DNA of 64,000 nucleotides from MED-G105 sp039025235 (lineage in GTDB: Bacteria; Pseudomonadota; Alphaproteobacteria; Caulobacterales; Parvularculaceae). The notes under the pieces were generated by a model, which was not told the DNA's origin, searched no databases, and worked only from the letters and a program-made list of their open reading frames with translations. The stretch lies in the NCBI GenBank assembly GCA_039025235.1, contig JBCCOS010000009.1:1-64000 (forward strand), written 5' to 3'. The first letter of the stretch is position 1. Each line of letters begins with the position of its first letter. The position numbers and the translations under genes were made by a program. This document shows positions 42,172 to 51,902 of this stretch, piece by piece.

Positions 42172-44625
42172 TTAGACGTCTAGCTCCGCCGACAGGGCAT
42201 TGTCTTGAATGAATTCACGGCGCGGCTCGACAATGTCCCCCATAAGCCGGGAGAATATATCGTCGGCGCCATCAGCTTCCTTAATCCTTACTTGCAACAG
42301 TGTACGGACATTTTCATCCAATGTTGTATCCCAAAGTTGGTCAGGGTTCATTTCCCCCAATCCTTTATAACGCTGGATCTTTATCCCCTTCTCACCGGCA
42401 GCCCGCGCAGCCCGTAGCAAGGAATTCGGTCCTGTTACCCTTTGCTTCGTCTCTTTACGCGCCCATGTTGCTGGGCGTTCAAACGCCTCGGCGAGTGATG
42501 CCATCCGCTCTTGTGTTTTCTTTGCGTCCGCCGACATCAACATATCGCGCGGCAGGGTGTGCGCCTCAGTGACGCCGCGTAACTCGCGGGTGAAAGTGTA
42601 TCCCCCTTGGCCATTGGGCTTACCCTCCCATCCGCGTTCAAACTCATCGGCGATTAAATCCAGCCGCTCGGCAATTTTATCAGCGCGCGCCTTGGCGTCG
42701 CTTTCATCATCGGGCGCCTCTTCCAGGGCGCGGGCAAGGGCCGACTGTACGATAATATCGCGGGAGTAACGGCTTGGGAATGCATCGATTGATTGGCGCA
42801 CATTTCTCGCCTTAGCAATGATATCCGCCAAATCTTTGCCAACAATTGTCTCCCCACTGTCCAGAACAAGAGCAGCTTCCTCTACGCCTTCGGCATACAA
42901 ATAATCTTCTAGCTCGTCATTATCTAGAAGATAGCGCTCAGACCGACCCCGCTCTATTTTGTAGAGGGGGGGCTGTGCGATATATAAATGCCCGCGCTCT
43001 ATTAATTCAGGCATCTGGCGGAAGAAAAACGTCAGCAGCAATGTCCGAATGTGCGCGCCATCCACATCGGCATCGGTCATAATAACCACTTTATGATAGC
43101 GAAGCTTATCAGGGTTAAACTCTTCACGGCCAATCCCAGCACCTAGCGCCGTAATCAGTGTTCCAATCTCTTGGCTCGACAACATTTTGTCAAAACGGGC
43201 ACGCTCAACATTCAGTATTTTCCCGCGCAACGGCAAGACGGCCTGGTTTTCACGGTTTCTGGCCTGTTTCGCTGACCCACCAGCAGAATCACCCTCAACG
43301 ATAAAAAGCTCAGCCTTCTCAGGGTCTCTCTCCTGGCAATCGGCGAGTTTTCCGGGGAGAGACGCCACATCAAGCGCTGATTTCCGACGTGTCAACTCCC
43401 GTGCTTTTCGCGCCGCCTCACGCGCCATTGCAGCCTCAGCAATTTTTTGCGTGATCTTTTTTGCATCAGCCGGATTTTCTTCAAACCAAGTGCTCAGTTG
43501 CTCCGACACGATGCCTTCGACGACCGGGCGCACTTCCGACGAAACAAGCTTGTCTTTTGTCTGTGAACTGAATTTTGGATCGGGCACTTTCACAGAGAGA
43601 ACACACGTCAACCCTTCGCGCGCATCATCGCCGGTAATGGAGACTTTTTCTTTCTTTGCAAGCCCGCTTTGCGCCGCATAATTGTTCACAACACGTGTTA
43701 ACGCTCCGCGAAACCCGGCCAAGTGCGTTCCGCCATCCCTTTGCGGAATATTGTTCGTGAAGCATAGCACCTTTTCGTGATAGCTATCGTTCCACCACAT
43801 GGCGGCATCAACAGATACCCCGTCTTTTTCAGCACGAAAGGCGATGGGCGCATTCACGAGGTTCGTTTTGGATTTATCGAGATATCGAACAAACATTTCG
43901 AGACCACCCTCATAGAGCATGGTCTCTTTCTTCGTCTCTACGTGCCTTTGATCGATAAGATTGATCGCAACACCTGAATTTAGAAATGCAAGCTCACGAA
44001 GGCGCTTTTCCAGGGTATCATAATCAAATTCGATATTTGAAAAAATTTCTGTGGACGGAAGGAAAGAAACTTCCGTTCCTGTTACTTCCGTATCACCCGT
44101 AATGGACAAGGGGGCATCGGGCTCCCCCATTTGGAACCGCATCTCATGGGCCTTGCCGCCTCGATTGATACGTAGCTTCAGCCATTGTGACAATGCGTTC
44201 ACAACCGATACGCCAACTCCATGGAGGCCACCAGAAACCTTGTAAGAGTTCTGATCAAACTTACCACCGGCATGCAGCTGGGTCATAATAACCTGCGCAG
44301 CAGAGACCCCTTCCTCCGGGTGAATTTCCGTTGGCACACCCCGTCCGTTATCACGTACCGTTACTGATCCATCCTCGTTCAGCAATACATCCACAGCATC
44401 GCAGTGGCCGGCGAGCGCTTCGTCGATGGCATTATCGACCACTTCATAAACCATATGATGAAGACCAGACCCGTCGTCTGTATCCCCGATATACATGCCG
44501 GGGCGCTTACGAACAGCATCGAGGCCCTTCAATACCTTGATCGATTGCGCGCCATACTCCGCATTATCGTCGGAGCTTTCGCTATCATTTGTTATCTCTT
44601 CGGGTTTTTGCGCGTTGTCTTCCAT
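42172..44625 (-). CDS. gyrB: DNA gyrase subunit B
   Basis: An 817-residue type II topoisomerase subunit. The GHKL ATPase domain has YGAQSIKVLKGLDAVRKRPGMYIGD and GRGVPTEIHPEEG, with GGLHGVGVSVVNALS. The TOPRIM domain has EGDSAGGSAKQARNRENQAVLPLRGKILNVE and ADVDGAHIRTLLLTFF, and the C-terminal end has QRYKGLGEMNPDQLWDTT. It hydrolyses ATP and strand-passes with GyrA. The gene follows recF on the same strand by 98 nt, as in most bacteria. Confidence 0.97.
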   Translation of the reverse strand: MEDNAQKPEEITNDSESSDDNAEYGAQSIKVLKGLDAVRKRPGMYIGDTDDGSGLHHMVYEVVDNAIDEALAGHCDAVDVLLNEDGSVTVRDNGRGVPTEIHPEEGVSAAQVIMTQLHAGGKFDQNSYKVSGGLHGVGVSVVNALSQWLKLRINRGGKAHEMRFQMGEPDAPLSITGDTEVTGTEVSFLPSTEIFSNIEFDYDTLEKRLRELAFLNSGVAINLIDQRHVETKKETMLYEGGLEMFVRYLDKSKTNLVNAPIAFRAEKDGVSVDAAMWWNDSYHEKVLCFTNNIPQRDGGTHLAGFRGALTRVVNNYAAQSGLAKKEKVSITGDDAREGLTCVLSVKVPDPKFSSQTKDKLVSSEVRPVVEGIVSEQLSTWFEENPADAKKITQKIAEAAMAREAARKARELTRRKSALDVASLPGKLADCQERDPEKAELFIVEGDSAGGSAKQARNRENQAVLPLRGKILNVERARFDKMLSSQEIGTLITALGAGIGREEFNPDKLRYHKVVIMTDADVDGAHIRTLLLTFFFRQMPELIERGHLYIAQPPLYKIERGRSERYLLDNDELEDYLYAEGVEEAALVLDSGETIVGKDLADIIAKARNVRQSIDAFPSRYSRDIIVQSALARALEEAPDDESDAKARADKIAERLDLIADEFERGWEGKPNGQGGYTFTRELRGVTEAHTLPRDMLMSADAKKTQERMASLAEAFERPATWARKETKQRVTGPNSLLRAARAAGEKGIKIQRYKGLGEMNPDQLWDTTLDENVRTLLQVRIKEADGADDIFSRLMGDIVEPRREFIQDNALSAELDV

Positions 44626-44724
44626 GCGTCCTGTTATGCTCGTCTTTATGAACTTTGATCAGTGGTCTAAATATGTTTGGCCTGTTGTAACGGACCCGGC
44701 AGTTTCTCACCTCAGAAGAAGCCG

Positions 44725-45879
44725 TTACAACGTCGTCTCCGTAATCTTGCCGTCCCCAACTCGGAATGCTTGTGCCCGCGCCCCCCAAGCGGAGAAAAGA
44801 GAAATATCAGTACCAGTCATAAAGCACTGAAATCGTGTACTCTCGATAATATCAAATAAAGCGGCACGCCTTTCCGTATCCAGGTGAGCGGCAATCTCAT
44901 CCAGCAATAAAACCAGCGGCGCCCGGGCGCCTGAGTCGGCGAGGATACAGGCGTTCGCAAGGACAAGGCCAATCAGAAGTGCTTTTTGTTCACCGGTTGA
45001 ACACAGCCTCGCCGGCATCTGCTTTGGCCGGTGGCTCACGATCATGTCTGAACGATGTGGCCCCATGGTCGCCCGTCCCGCCTCACGGTCAATACGACGA
45101 TTATTACGCAGAACATTGATATAATCATCCTCAACGTCAGCAGCAGGCTTCTCGCCAAGAGCATCCTCTAATTTTCCCTCGAGCCTGATATCAGCAGCTG
45201 GAAAGGCGCCATCGGACAGCTTTGTGGTATCCGCGTCAGAGAGAAGAGCCCGCGTTTCAAGGCGTGCTGCAGCAACAGCAACGCCCGCCTCTGCCATTTT
45301 GGTTTCTAACGCTCTGAGCCATGCATCATCGGATACACCATCATCGAGCAATTTTTGCCGTTGGCGCATCGCCGTTTCGTATTCACTGGCAGCACGCGCA
45401 TGGGCCGCATCACGCGCTTGCGTCATCCGATCAAGAAATTTGCGGCGCTCGCCAGCTGCCGCAACAAAAAGCCCATCCTGTGCGGGAGTAAGCCATAAGA
45501 AACGCACATAATCCGAAAATGCACTCGGACCTTTAGCCGTCTTTTCATCAATGCGACACAGTCTTTTATCTGGTTTGTGTGCCGCCGCGCCCACGCCCAG
45601 TTTTACAAGATCATCCGTCTCGCGCGATAGCATTGCGGATGCCGCCCATCCTCCTGCGCCCATTGCTCGTGGCAGTTCTTGCAGACGCGCCCCGCGCAAC
45701 CCACGCCCTGGCGCAAACAGAGACAACGCCTCTAGCAGATTTGTTTTACCCGCGCCATTTGCACCAAAAAAAGCGACCGGTCGCCCGTCAAATGCTAATC
45801 TAATTGACGCGTATGACCGGTAGTCATTCAGCAAAAGTGACCGGAACGATGCATTCGCCTGATCGACGCTATCTTGCAT
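44725..45879 (-). CDS. recF: DNA replication and repair protein RecF
   Basis: A 384-residue SMC-like ATPase. FRSLLLNDYRSYASIRLAFDG is its N-terminus, and FFGANGAGKTNLLEAL the Walker A. LCSTGEQKALLIGLVLA is the signature-like block, and LVLLLDEIAAHLD the Walker B. It helps load RecA on gapped DNA. ATG 45879 gives the usual RecF length; the frame opens to 46104, but the extra 75 residues are not RecF-like. It is 435 bases downstream of dnaN. Confidence 0.93.
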   Translation of the reverse strand: MQDSVDQANASFRSLLLNDYRSYASIRLAFDGRPVAFFGANGAGKTNLLEALSLFAPGRGLRGARLQELPRAMGAGGWAASAMLSRETDDLVKLGVGAAAHKPDKRLCRIDEKTAKGPSAFSDYVRFLWLTPAQDGLFVAAAGERRKFLDRMTQARDAAHARAASEYETAMRQRQKLLDDGVSDDAWLRALETKMAEAGVAVAAARLETRALLSDADTTKLSDGAFPAADIRLEGKLEDALGEKPAADVEDDYINVLRNNRRIDREAGRATMGPHRSDMIVSHRPKQMPARLCSTGEQKALLIGLVLANACILADSGARAPLVLLLDEIAAHLDTERRAALFDIIESTRFQCFMTGTDISLFSAWGARAQAFRVGDGKITETTL

Positions 45880-46314
45880 AACGAATGAACCTTGCGTTCG
45901 TTTTTGAGCGACCGCTCGCAACGATACAAGATCTCGTTGATTGTTTGTTTCGTTCACATCAACTATTTGAGTCTTGTCGAGCTCTACGAGCTGCATCATT
46001 TTCTCTTCCATTGGAATTGATGGAAACCGTTTCCCATCTACGCAATTGGAACAAACGCTCCAGAGGCGTTGATAATCAATACTGTGATCATCGCTATCCA
46101 GCATCGTCGCCCCTCAAGCGAGGTGAGGGATCATTAATAATCGTTTTAGGCCCTGCGTCGAAAACTAAAACTTGATCTCATTCCAACCGAACACTGGTTA
46201 AATTGCTGACTTAAATACTCGCCGGGATACTGACCAAGATATTGGCCTAAATATGGGCCTCAAGAGCGATTGGAAAACATTCCGGAACACTCGTCACAGT
46301 ATAGCAATCACACA
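45880..46314. other. Gap between dnaN and recF
   Basis: The recF frame remains open up to 46104 but without a family match. I see nothing else definite; a loose A/T-rich 12-14 bp periodicity near 46210-46260 is not clear enough to call. Confidence 0.35.
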
Positions 46315-47433
46315 TCAAACGCGCAGGGGCATCAGGACATATAACGCACGGACTTCTTCCTCGTCGCTAATCACCGTGGGTGACGATGGATCAGACAACC
46401 GAAAACTCAAAGAACCACCATCAATTTGCGAGGCGACATCCAACAGGTAACGGGCGTTAAAGCCGATCTCGAGCGGATCTCCGGTATAGTCGACCGATAA
46501 CTCTTCCATCGCACTGCCAGCCTCAGGGTTATTGACCGCTAACCGAAGTCGGTCACCGTCTAGGGCAATCTTTATTGACCGTGTTCTGTCAGCAGATACC
46601 GTTGCGACGCGGTCAACGGCTTTCGAAAAGTCCTCCGTTTCAACCCTCAAAAGATACGGATTATCTTTTGGAATAACCCGTTCATAATCGGGGAAGGAAC
46701 CATCGATGAGCTTCGATGTGAGGTGACCAAACCCGAAACCGAATCGGATTTTTGTCGCTGAAACGGAAATATCAATCATTTCCTCTGCGTCTTCAAATAA
46801 TCGCGTTAGTTCGGTTACGGCCTTTCGCGGTACAATGACCCCGGGCGCCTCTGATGCGCCCGCGGGAAGGCCGGCGTCTACCCGTGCCAGACGATGACCG
46901 TCGGTTGCTGCAGCGCGCAGGATTTGCGTACCGTTTTCTTCTGCAATATGGAGATAAACCCCATTAAGGTAATAGCGGGTTTCCTCCTGAGACATGGCGA
47001 ACCGCGCTTTGAGAAATAACCGGCTTATATCCTCCGTCGGAATCTGAAAGGTTACGGCAAGATCGTCCGTATCGAGGGTTGGGAAGTCTCGATCGGGTAA
47101 TACAGCGAGTGAAAAATCAGCCCGTCCTGCAGCCAGCTTGAGGCGACCTTCGGATGGTAAAAGTTCCAAGAGAACCTGCGCACCATCGGGTAGACGACGG
47201 ACAATCTCATAAAGCGTTAAAGCGGAAACCGTAGTGGCGCCAGGATCGGCGACATTCGCGGGCGCCGCCTCGGAAATCTCTATGTCTAAATCCGTTGCCG
47301 TCAGCGTCAGCGATCCACCATCAGCTTGGAGTAAAACATTTGCCAAGATGGGAATTGTATTTCTTCGCTCAACAACACTTTGTACATGGCCAAGAGCCTT
47401 AACAAGCGCCGCGCGCTCAATCGTCACCTTCAT
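46315..47433 (-). CDS. dnaN: DNA polymerase III beta sliding clamp
   Basis: A 372-residue ring-clamp subunit of three similar domains. MKVTIERAALVKALGHVQSVVERRNTIPILANVLL is the typical N-terminus. ATDGHRLARVDAGL is in the middle domain, and the C-terminus is EEVRALYVLMPLRV, with the conserved end M-P-x-R. It holds Pol III and other proteins on DNA. ATG 47433 follows AAAGGTAACG; a longer frame reaches 47553 without support. Confidence 0.96.
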   Translation of the reverse strand: MKVTIERAALVKALGHVQSVVERRNTIPILANVLLQADGGSLTLTATDLDIEISEAAPANVADPGATTVSALTLYEIVRRLPDGAQVLLELLPSEGRLKLAAGRADFSLAVLPDRDFPTLDTDDLAVTFQIPTEDISRLFLKARFAMSQEETRYYLNGVYLHIAEENGTQILRAAATDGHRLARVDAGLPAGASEAPGVIVPRKAVTELTRLFEDAEEMIDISVSATKIRFGFGFGHLTSKLIDGSFPDYERVIPKDNPYLLRVETEDFSKAVDRVATVSADRTRSIKIALDGDRLRLAVNNPEAGSAMEELSVDYTGDPLEIGFNARYLLDVASQIDGGSLSFRLSDPSSPTVISDEEEVRALYVLMPLRV

Positions 47434-47649
47434 CGCGTTACCTTTGTGGAGCTCACCAAACAGCGTGCCACTTTCGCAACAGCTGCATGTCGCCTTTTTC
47501 AAGTCGTCGATTAATTCTAAGTATTTCCAAGCCTGTTTTGCTGAAACGAGCAACCACGCCGGTCAAGCCAATAAGTCGGCTTGTCGATGGGTTGCAAACG
47601 CGAAAACAAACAATCTGCCAAATCCTTGCATCCTACTCTTTTGTCGTAC

Positions 47650-47713
47650 GGGTCGCCCTTCATAAGGATCGCCTGTCATAGGGATCGCCTGTCATAGGGG
47701 TCGAATATCACAG
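47650..47713. repeat. Tandem repeat, 4 x 16 bp, upstream of dnaN
   Basis: Units are GGGTCGCCCTTCATAA, GGATCGCCTGTCATAG, GGATCGCCTGTCATAG and GGGTCGAATATCACAG. The two central copies are identical; the outer ones have diverged. It lies about 220 bases upstream of the dnaN start. Confidence 0.85.
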
Positions 47714-48109
47714 CGGTGGACTGCCATGCATTTTGACGTCCAAGGTCCAATAATGTTACCCCTTTCGCATTAACCAATAGGCACTAATGGTCCCAAAATC
47801 GCCCTTTAAGCGGCTGTCATGAACCAATCCCAACGCCCCCATATTGAACCGATTTATTGGCATCATTATTCCGGCAATGGCCTTCAGTTATTTATGCAAA
47901 ATTGCCGTCAACCTCGTTGTCATCCAATGACGTTTTGAACACCGAATTCAACATCGTCGAAGCGCGCCTAATTGCACCCACTCAATGTCATTTCTCACTG
48001 AAATATATAGCAGAACTCGGATGCTGAATGCCAGTGATTCGGATACGAAAAGGTTAAGATTCGCGCACGCCTTTGGTTATTGTTGAGATCAACGCGCGAG
48101 CGGTCAATT

Positions 48110-48175
48110 TAACGCGTGTTCAGGCCAAGTGTGTGCGATTTGGACCCCGTTTGGCTATTGGCGCAAACGCGTAAA
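48110..48175. repeat. Type A-like palindrome, decayed
   Basis: TTAACGCGT and ACGCGTAA form the ends. GGCCAAGTGTGTGCGATTTGG keeps the family loop with one base changed. Confidence 0.6.
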
Positions 48176-48271
48176 AACAAAGAAAGCCAAAGTGATTGAA
48201 TGATCTCAATTGATCCGAAATCGCTTCAGCGCATCAGGCGTGATCAAACCGATACTCTAAATTCCATGTTT

Positions 48272-48321
48272 GAGCGCTGGAGACAACCTTATCCGGCACC
48301 ACTGTGATCGTCTGGCGCTAT
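48272..48321 (+). repeat. Type E repeat, copy E2
   Basis: It shares GATCGTCTGGCGCTATAG and the preceding TGATCAAACCGATACTCTA stretch with E1 (7728-7811). The left stem arm is partly decayed. Confidence 0.65.
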
Positions 48322-48331
48322 AGAATGGCTT

Positions 48332-48369
48332 AAAAGCCGTTGTGCGAGCAATTGGTGCCAAACGGCTTT
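48332..48369 (-). terminator. Probable terminator of dnaA
   Basis: On the minus strand AAAGCCGTT (48361-48369) pairs with AACGGCTTT (48333-48341), a 9-bp perfect stem, followed by a short TTTT-like run. It begins 24 bases after the dnaA stop. Confidence 0.6.
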
Positions 48370-48393
48370 CAGCTTGACGATTTCTGCGATTGA

Positions 48394-50118
48394 TTAAGAG
48401 GCGCCAATACGATCCCTGATCGCCGCTATTTTTGTGCGAAACGATTCTTCACGCTCAAATAATGCCTGAGCCCGGTCATAACTGCTCATCACCGTCGTGT
48501 GGTCTCTCTTAAGCGTTTTACCAAGACGGGGGAATGACTCATTGAGCGCTTCGCGCCCTACCATGACAAACGCATGCCGCGCTCGTGCAATCCGTTGTGG
48601 CTGCTTTCTCCCTCGCAGATCATCAAGCGAGATTTCGAATATAGAAGAGGTCGCCTTTAAAGCATCCTCTAGTGTCGGATTTGTATGGACTTCGCGAAGC
48701 CGGGACTTTAGCGCAGCCCGCGCTTCCTCGACACCGACGGTATCACTCCGCTCACCGTATAACAGCTCTAACTGGTTAAATGCTCCAATTGCCTCGCGAA
48801 TGCTATTCGTGAAATTTTGCACAATAAAGTCAATGGCGTCATCGCCAATAATGCAATGCACTTTTGATGTATCTCTGCGTTTTAAAAGAACATCACGTCT
48901 TAGGTCGTCGCCACCCGCTTCGATCGGCGCAGGAACACCGCCGGCAAGACGATCCGCAAGCCGAGCATTCAAGCCCGCCTCAAGCAAGCGCGCTGGTGAT
49001 GTCTCACCGGCAATAACCAGTTGACGACCGCTTGTCGAAAAACGGTTCGCTAAATTCAGAATCTCCTCCTGCGTTCGCACACATGAAAGTAACAAATGCA
49101 GATCGTCAATTAAAATAAGTTGGCGCCCGCTAAGCTCTTGATGAAGGGCGTGCAAGGCGCTTGACCGCGCAGCAGACGCACAGCCATTACGCATGTCTGA
49201 ATACGTAAAATAGGCGTAAGGACGATTCGGATGCTCCTCAGCCCAAGCATTTGCGATCGAAAAAAGCAAATGGGTTTTTCCAAACCCAGACGGTCCATAG
49301 ATATAGATTAACTTGCCGGCATTATTATCTTGGGCCGCACGGGTCGCCGCGCAAAAAGCCATTCTATTCGATGCATCGATTGCAAAGTCATTGAAATGCA
49401 TACTTCTATCTACCGGGGAAATAAGATCTTCAAGAATGTGGCCCGTTAAACCCTGACGACCGTCAAGGTCTTTGTCTTTTTCAGAAGTGCTCTTCTTTCG
49501 AGGCGAGGCGGACGCCGCGCGCATGCTGTTATTCGAAGGCCCATCTATTAAATAGCGTCCACTTTCGTTTAATTTTTCCTGAGTGAAAGAGGTTCGCTCA
49601 TAACCGGTCGGCGTTTGTGCACCATCAAAGAAAAAACTATTTCTCGAGGTTGATTTAGATCCGTATTGTGAACAAGAGACATTTTGTGAACGAGAGTCAT
49701 TCAAATCAGCACCGGCCATTCCAGTGCCCTCGTCAGAATGGCTTGGACGATTTATCTCTCGATTGTCGTTTGGTGTATTTGCGAGATCGCTAGCACTTAC
49801 ATCTGTAAGGAGAGACTGAGATCGCGCCGACTCTCGCAGCTGACTCCGCATTGCAATTTTTAATCGATCAACATTACCAATATGCTTGCACCACTCTTTA
49901 TGGATCCCGCGTCTATAAACCTGATTTAATCGGTCGCACTTCACAGCTGACGGCGTCGACAAAACCACCGACCGATCCGAGAGCTCTAAAACGTTTAGAT
50001 CAGCCATCCACGATCGGAAAATAGTATCGCCAAATTTTACCCTCAATCCGGTTTGAAAAGCAGGAAACTTCTCAGCGAGAAGCTGGTCAGAAATTTCGCT
50101 TTCTAGGTTGTTTGTCAT
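48394..50118 (-). CDS. dnaA: Chromosomal replication initiator protein DnaA (divergent)
   Basis: A 574-residue DnaA with all domains but an unusually divergent AAA+ core. Domain I includes FRSWMADLNVLEL near residue 34. A long Ser/Asn-rich linker spans about 95-235. Domain III has Walker A GPSGFGKTHLL (275-285) and LILIDDLHLLL (334-344). Domain IV ends with KRDHTTVMSSYDRA (537-550), the DnaA signature, but Gly-Gly before RDH is LK, and His-Ala after it is SS. It initiates replication by binding DnaA boxes. ATG 50118 is preceded by GGGGATAAC; the frame opens earlier to 50229. Order with dnaN, recF and gyrB is the usual one. Confidence 0.9.
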   Translation of the reverse strand: MTNNLESEISDQLLAEKFPAFQTGLRVKFGDTIFRSWMADLNVLELSDRSVVLSTPSAVKCDRLNQVYRRGIHKEWCKHIGNVDRLKIAMRSQLRESARSQSLLTDVSASDLANTPNDNREINRPSHSDEGTGMAGADLNDSRSQNVSCSQYGSKSTSRNSFFFDGAQTPTGYERTSFTQEKLNESGRYLIDGPSNNSMRAASASPRKKSTSEKDKDLDGRQGLTGHILEDLISPVDRSMHFNDFAIDASNRMAFCAATRAAQDNNAGKLIYIYGPSGFGKTHLLFSIANAWAEEHPNRPYAYFTYSDMRNGCASAARSSALHALHQELSGRQLILIDDLHLLLSCVRTQEEILNLANRFSTSGRQLVIAGETSPARLLEAGLNARLADRLAGGVPAPIEAGGDDLRRDVLLKRRDTSKVHCIIGDDAIDFIVQNFTNSIREAIGAFNQLELLYGERSDTVGVEEARAALKSRLREVHTNPTLEDALKATSSIFEISLDDLRGRKQPQRIARARHAFVMVGREALNESFPRLGKTLKRDHTTVMSSYDRAQALFEREESFRTKIAAIRDRIGAS

Positions 50119-50253
50119 TAATGTTATCCCCGAGATAATCGAAAAAAGGTCGTAAAAATCTTGACCGCGCTTGACCTGGACGGCGCGGCGTAGTTTTCCC
50201 TCAGAACGTTTCGAAATAAAGACGGCCATCGACCGCCCTAACGGCTGGTTTTA

Positions 50254-50676
50254 TTAAACCCGGATATCAGATGTATTACTTCGTACACGTGTACTGACAA
50301 AATCAAATACAGATAGATCGGAGAGCGCACTGGCATCACCGGATGGCGATGTTACCACCACCATTTTAGAAGAAGCCACATTATCGGATGTAGGACGTTT
50401 CCGTTTCAAATCAACAGAATTATTCAACCGAACATGATCACTACGAGAGCCAGATATTTTCGCTCCATCAATATACGCAGTGTTCTCACTCGGGTCACAC
50501 GATTTCACACTCATCATTGGATCTGAAGAACTCATTACAGATTCTAAAGTGCCGACACTCAACTTAGGTGCCAAAATCGTACTCGCGACCATCACGCCCT
50601 CTACTCCCAAATTTTTAAAAGCTGCGCAGACTCCCAAGACATGAAAGCCTCCACCGGAGAATAAGAGCGACCTCAA
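50254..50676 (-). CDS. Hypothetical ORF upstream of dnaA
   Basis: A 140-residue frame, Ser/Asp/Val-rich, lacking any family I recognise. Start codons are weak: TTG 50676, or ATG 50592, which has an AGAGG a few bases upstream. It ends 135 bases before the dnaA start, on the same strand. It may be a real small gene or a chance frame within the dnaA upstream region. Confidence 0.25.
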   Translation of the reverse strand: MRSLLFSGGGFHVLGVCAAFKNLGVEGVMVASTILAPKLSVGTLESVMSSSDPMMSVKSCDPSENTAYIDGAKISGSRSDHVRLNNSVDLKRKRPTSDNVASSKMVVVTSPSGDASALSDLSVFDFVSTRVRSNTSDIRV

Positions 50677-50748
50677 TAATTGTTTAGGACACTCTCGATT
50701 TTGAATGTTTTAAATTACGCAACACAGTTTGAGCAGTAGAACGGCGAA

Positions 50749-50780
50749 ACAAAGTGACTATTTTACAAAGTGACTATTTT
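50749..50780. repeat. Perfect tandem duplication, 2 x 16 bp
   Basis: ACAAAGTGACTATTTT is present twice in immediate succession (50749-50764 and 50765-50780) in the region upstream of dnaA. Confidence 0.9.
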
Positions 50781-51379
50781 GGCTTTGAGGAGTTGCTATC
50801 GAAAATCATTGATAGACACCAACGTCAGCGAACTCGTTAACAGTAGACGCTTGTACTAAGAACCGAAAGCGAATTATGCAGCCAATATAATTTCGAGAGC
50901 ACCTAGTTTAAAAATCAGTTAACAAGAACTTTAACTTGCCGACAAACGAGGCGATCACCGAATAAAAATACTCCCTTTATTTTTTTCGTCCGTACCCATC
51001 TCTTAATGTCAATACAATAGACCAGAGAGTTTTCATTGCAAGCAATTGTTGCCCGTCTAAATTGACTTTCCGAACAATTTTTCGCTTGCAAATTCCGATT
51101 CACAAAAAAAGCAATGACTTACTTGCCATTAAGTAAATTTCCACATTTTCCCAAATGTCAGCGCATTATGTGCATAACGCGCTAATTGCGCCCGCGTGTA
51201 CCAAGCGCGCCTCGTATTGCGCAATAAACAGGCCAAAAAATCTCCTCCCTTACAAGGCCAAATCGCGAAACAATTAATCGTCAGTGCACACCAGTTCGCG
51301 TCAACTTTGCTTGTCAGCGCCACATATTATCGACAAGCAAAAGTCTCATGGCAGAGCATTCTCTAATGAGGGCCCTCCA

Positions 51380-51604
51380 CTAGAGCTTTTCGCCTTCCGA
51401 CGGAATCGGAAGGCTGATCTAAAACGCCTCCGTTTCAATTGGAATCAGAACGGCGCTTTAAGTCGTTGATTTTACGCATTTCCTTAACGCCAACCGCACA
51501 CACTTGGCTTGGAAATGCTTTAGGTCTCTGATTTGTCACGCTTGTTTTGCCGAGTTGATGAACGGGAACCATCAACCGATCACACTTATCGGCGAAGCGC
51601 TCTA
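51380..51604 (-). repeat. Type B element (B5) split by a type A element
   Basis: The first B module (GCCTTCCGA/TCGGAAGGC, 51380-51420) is followed by a complete type A copy. The rest of B then continues (GTTTTGCCGAG...GCGCTCTA, 51526-51604) with the nested GTTGATG/CATCAAC hairpin as in B1. Confidence 0.85.
51421..51521 (-). repeat. Type A dispersed palindromic element, copy A8, nested in B5
   Basis: A full reverse-orientation copy ending GCTTTAg, with TA on the left (gatcTAAAACG) and right. The left arm begins AAAACG instead of AAAGCG. Confidence 0.9.
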
Positions 51605-51605
51605 A

Positions 51606-51710
51606 AGCGAATTACACTGATGTAGACTTATTACATTTCACTATAGGTCATGGTCGTTGCGTGGTTTCACGCAAACACCGTTGGACACTTTTTGCTCAGC
51701 GCTCTGAAGT
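51606..51710 (+). repeat. Type D repeat, decayed copy with tail
   Basis: A degraded palindrome is followed by CACCGTTGGACACTTTTTGC, nearly identical to the tail of the 6441 element. Confidence 0.65.
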
Positions 51711-51742
51711 ACGGCGTGTGAAGTAGGATTCATGCGCCATGC

Positions 51743-51902
51743 TTTAAGTCTTTGTTTTTGCGCGTTTGCACCAATAAAAAAATAAGCCCACAATCGTGCA
51801 CACTTGGCCCAAAACTTTTTAGTGCACTGAATAATTAGATTTAAGCAAACCGTTATTAGATACTATGTTTTATGCGCCAAAGATGATCTTGTCTTGAACC
51901 AA
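51743..51902. repeat. Decayed type A and type E fragments
   Basis: GTGCACACTTGGCCC around 51802 keeps part of the type A loop and stem. AAAGATGATCTTGTCTTGAAC near 51880 matches the type E core. Confidence 0.5.

Larger units (their letters stand above)
47434..48393. other. Intergenic region between dnaA and dnaN
   Basis: 960 bases with no gene. It holds a 4 x 16-bp tandem repeat (47650-47713), a degenerate type A-like palindrome (48110-48175), a type E copy (48272-48321) and the dnaA terminator hairpin. I see no cluster of DnaA boxes. Confidence 0.5.

Noticed and set aside
50915..51103. 62-codon minus-strand frame in the dnaA-rpsT gap
   Set aside because: No ribosome-binding site or family resemblance; probably chance in AT-rich DNA.
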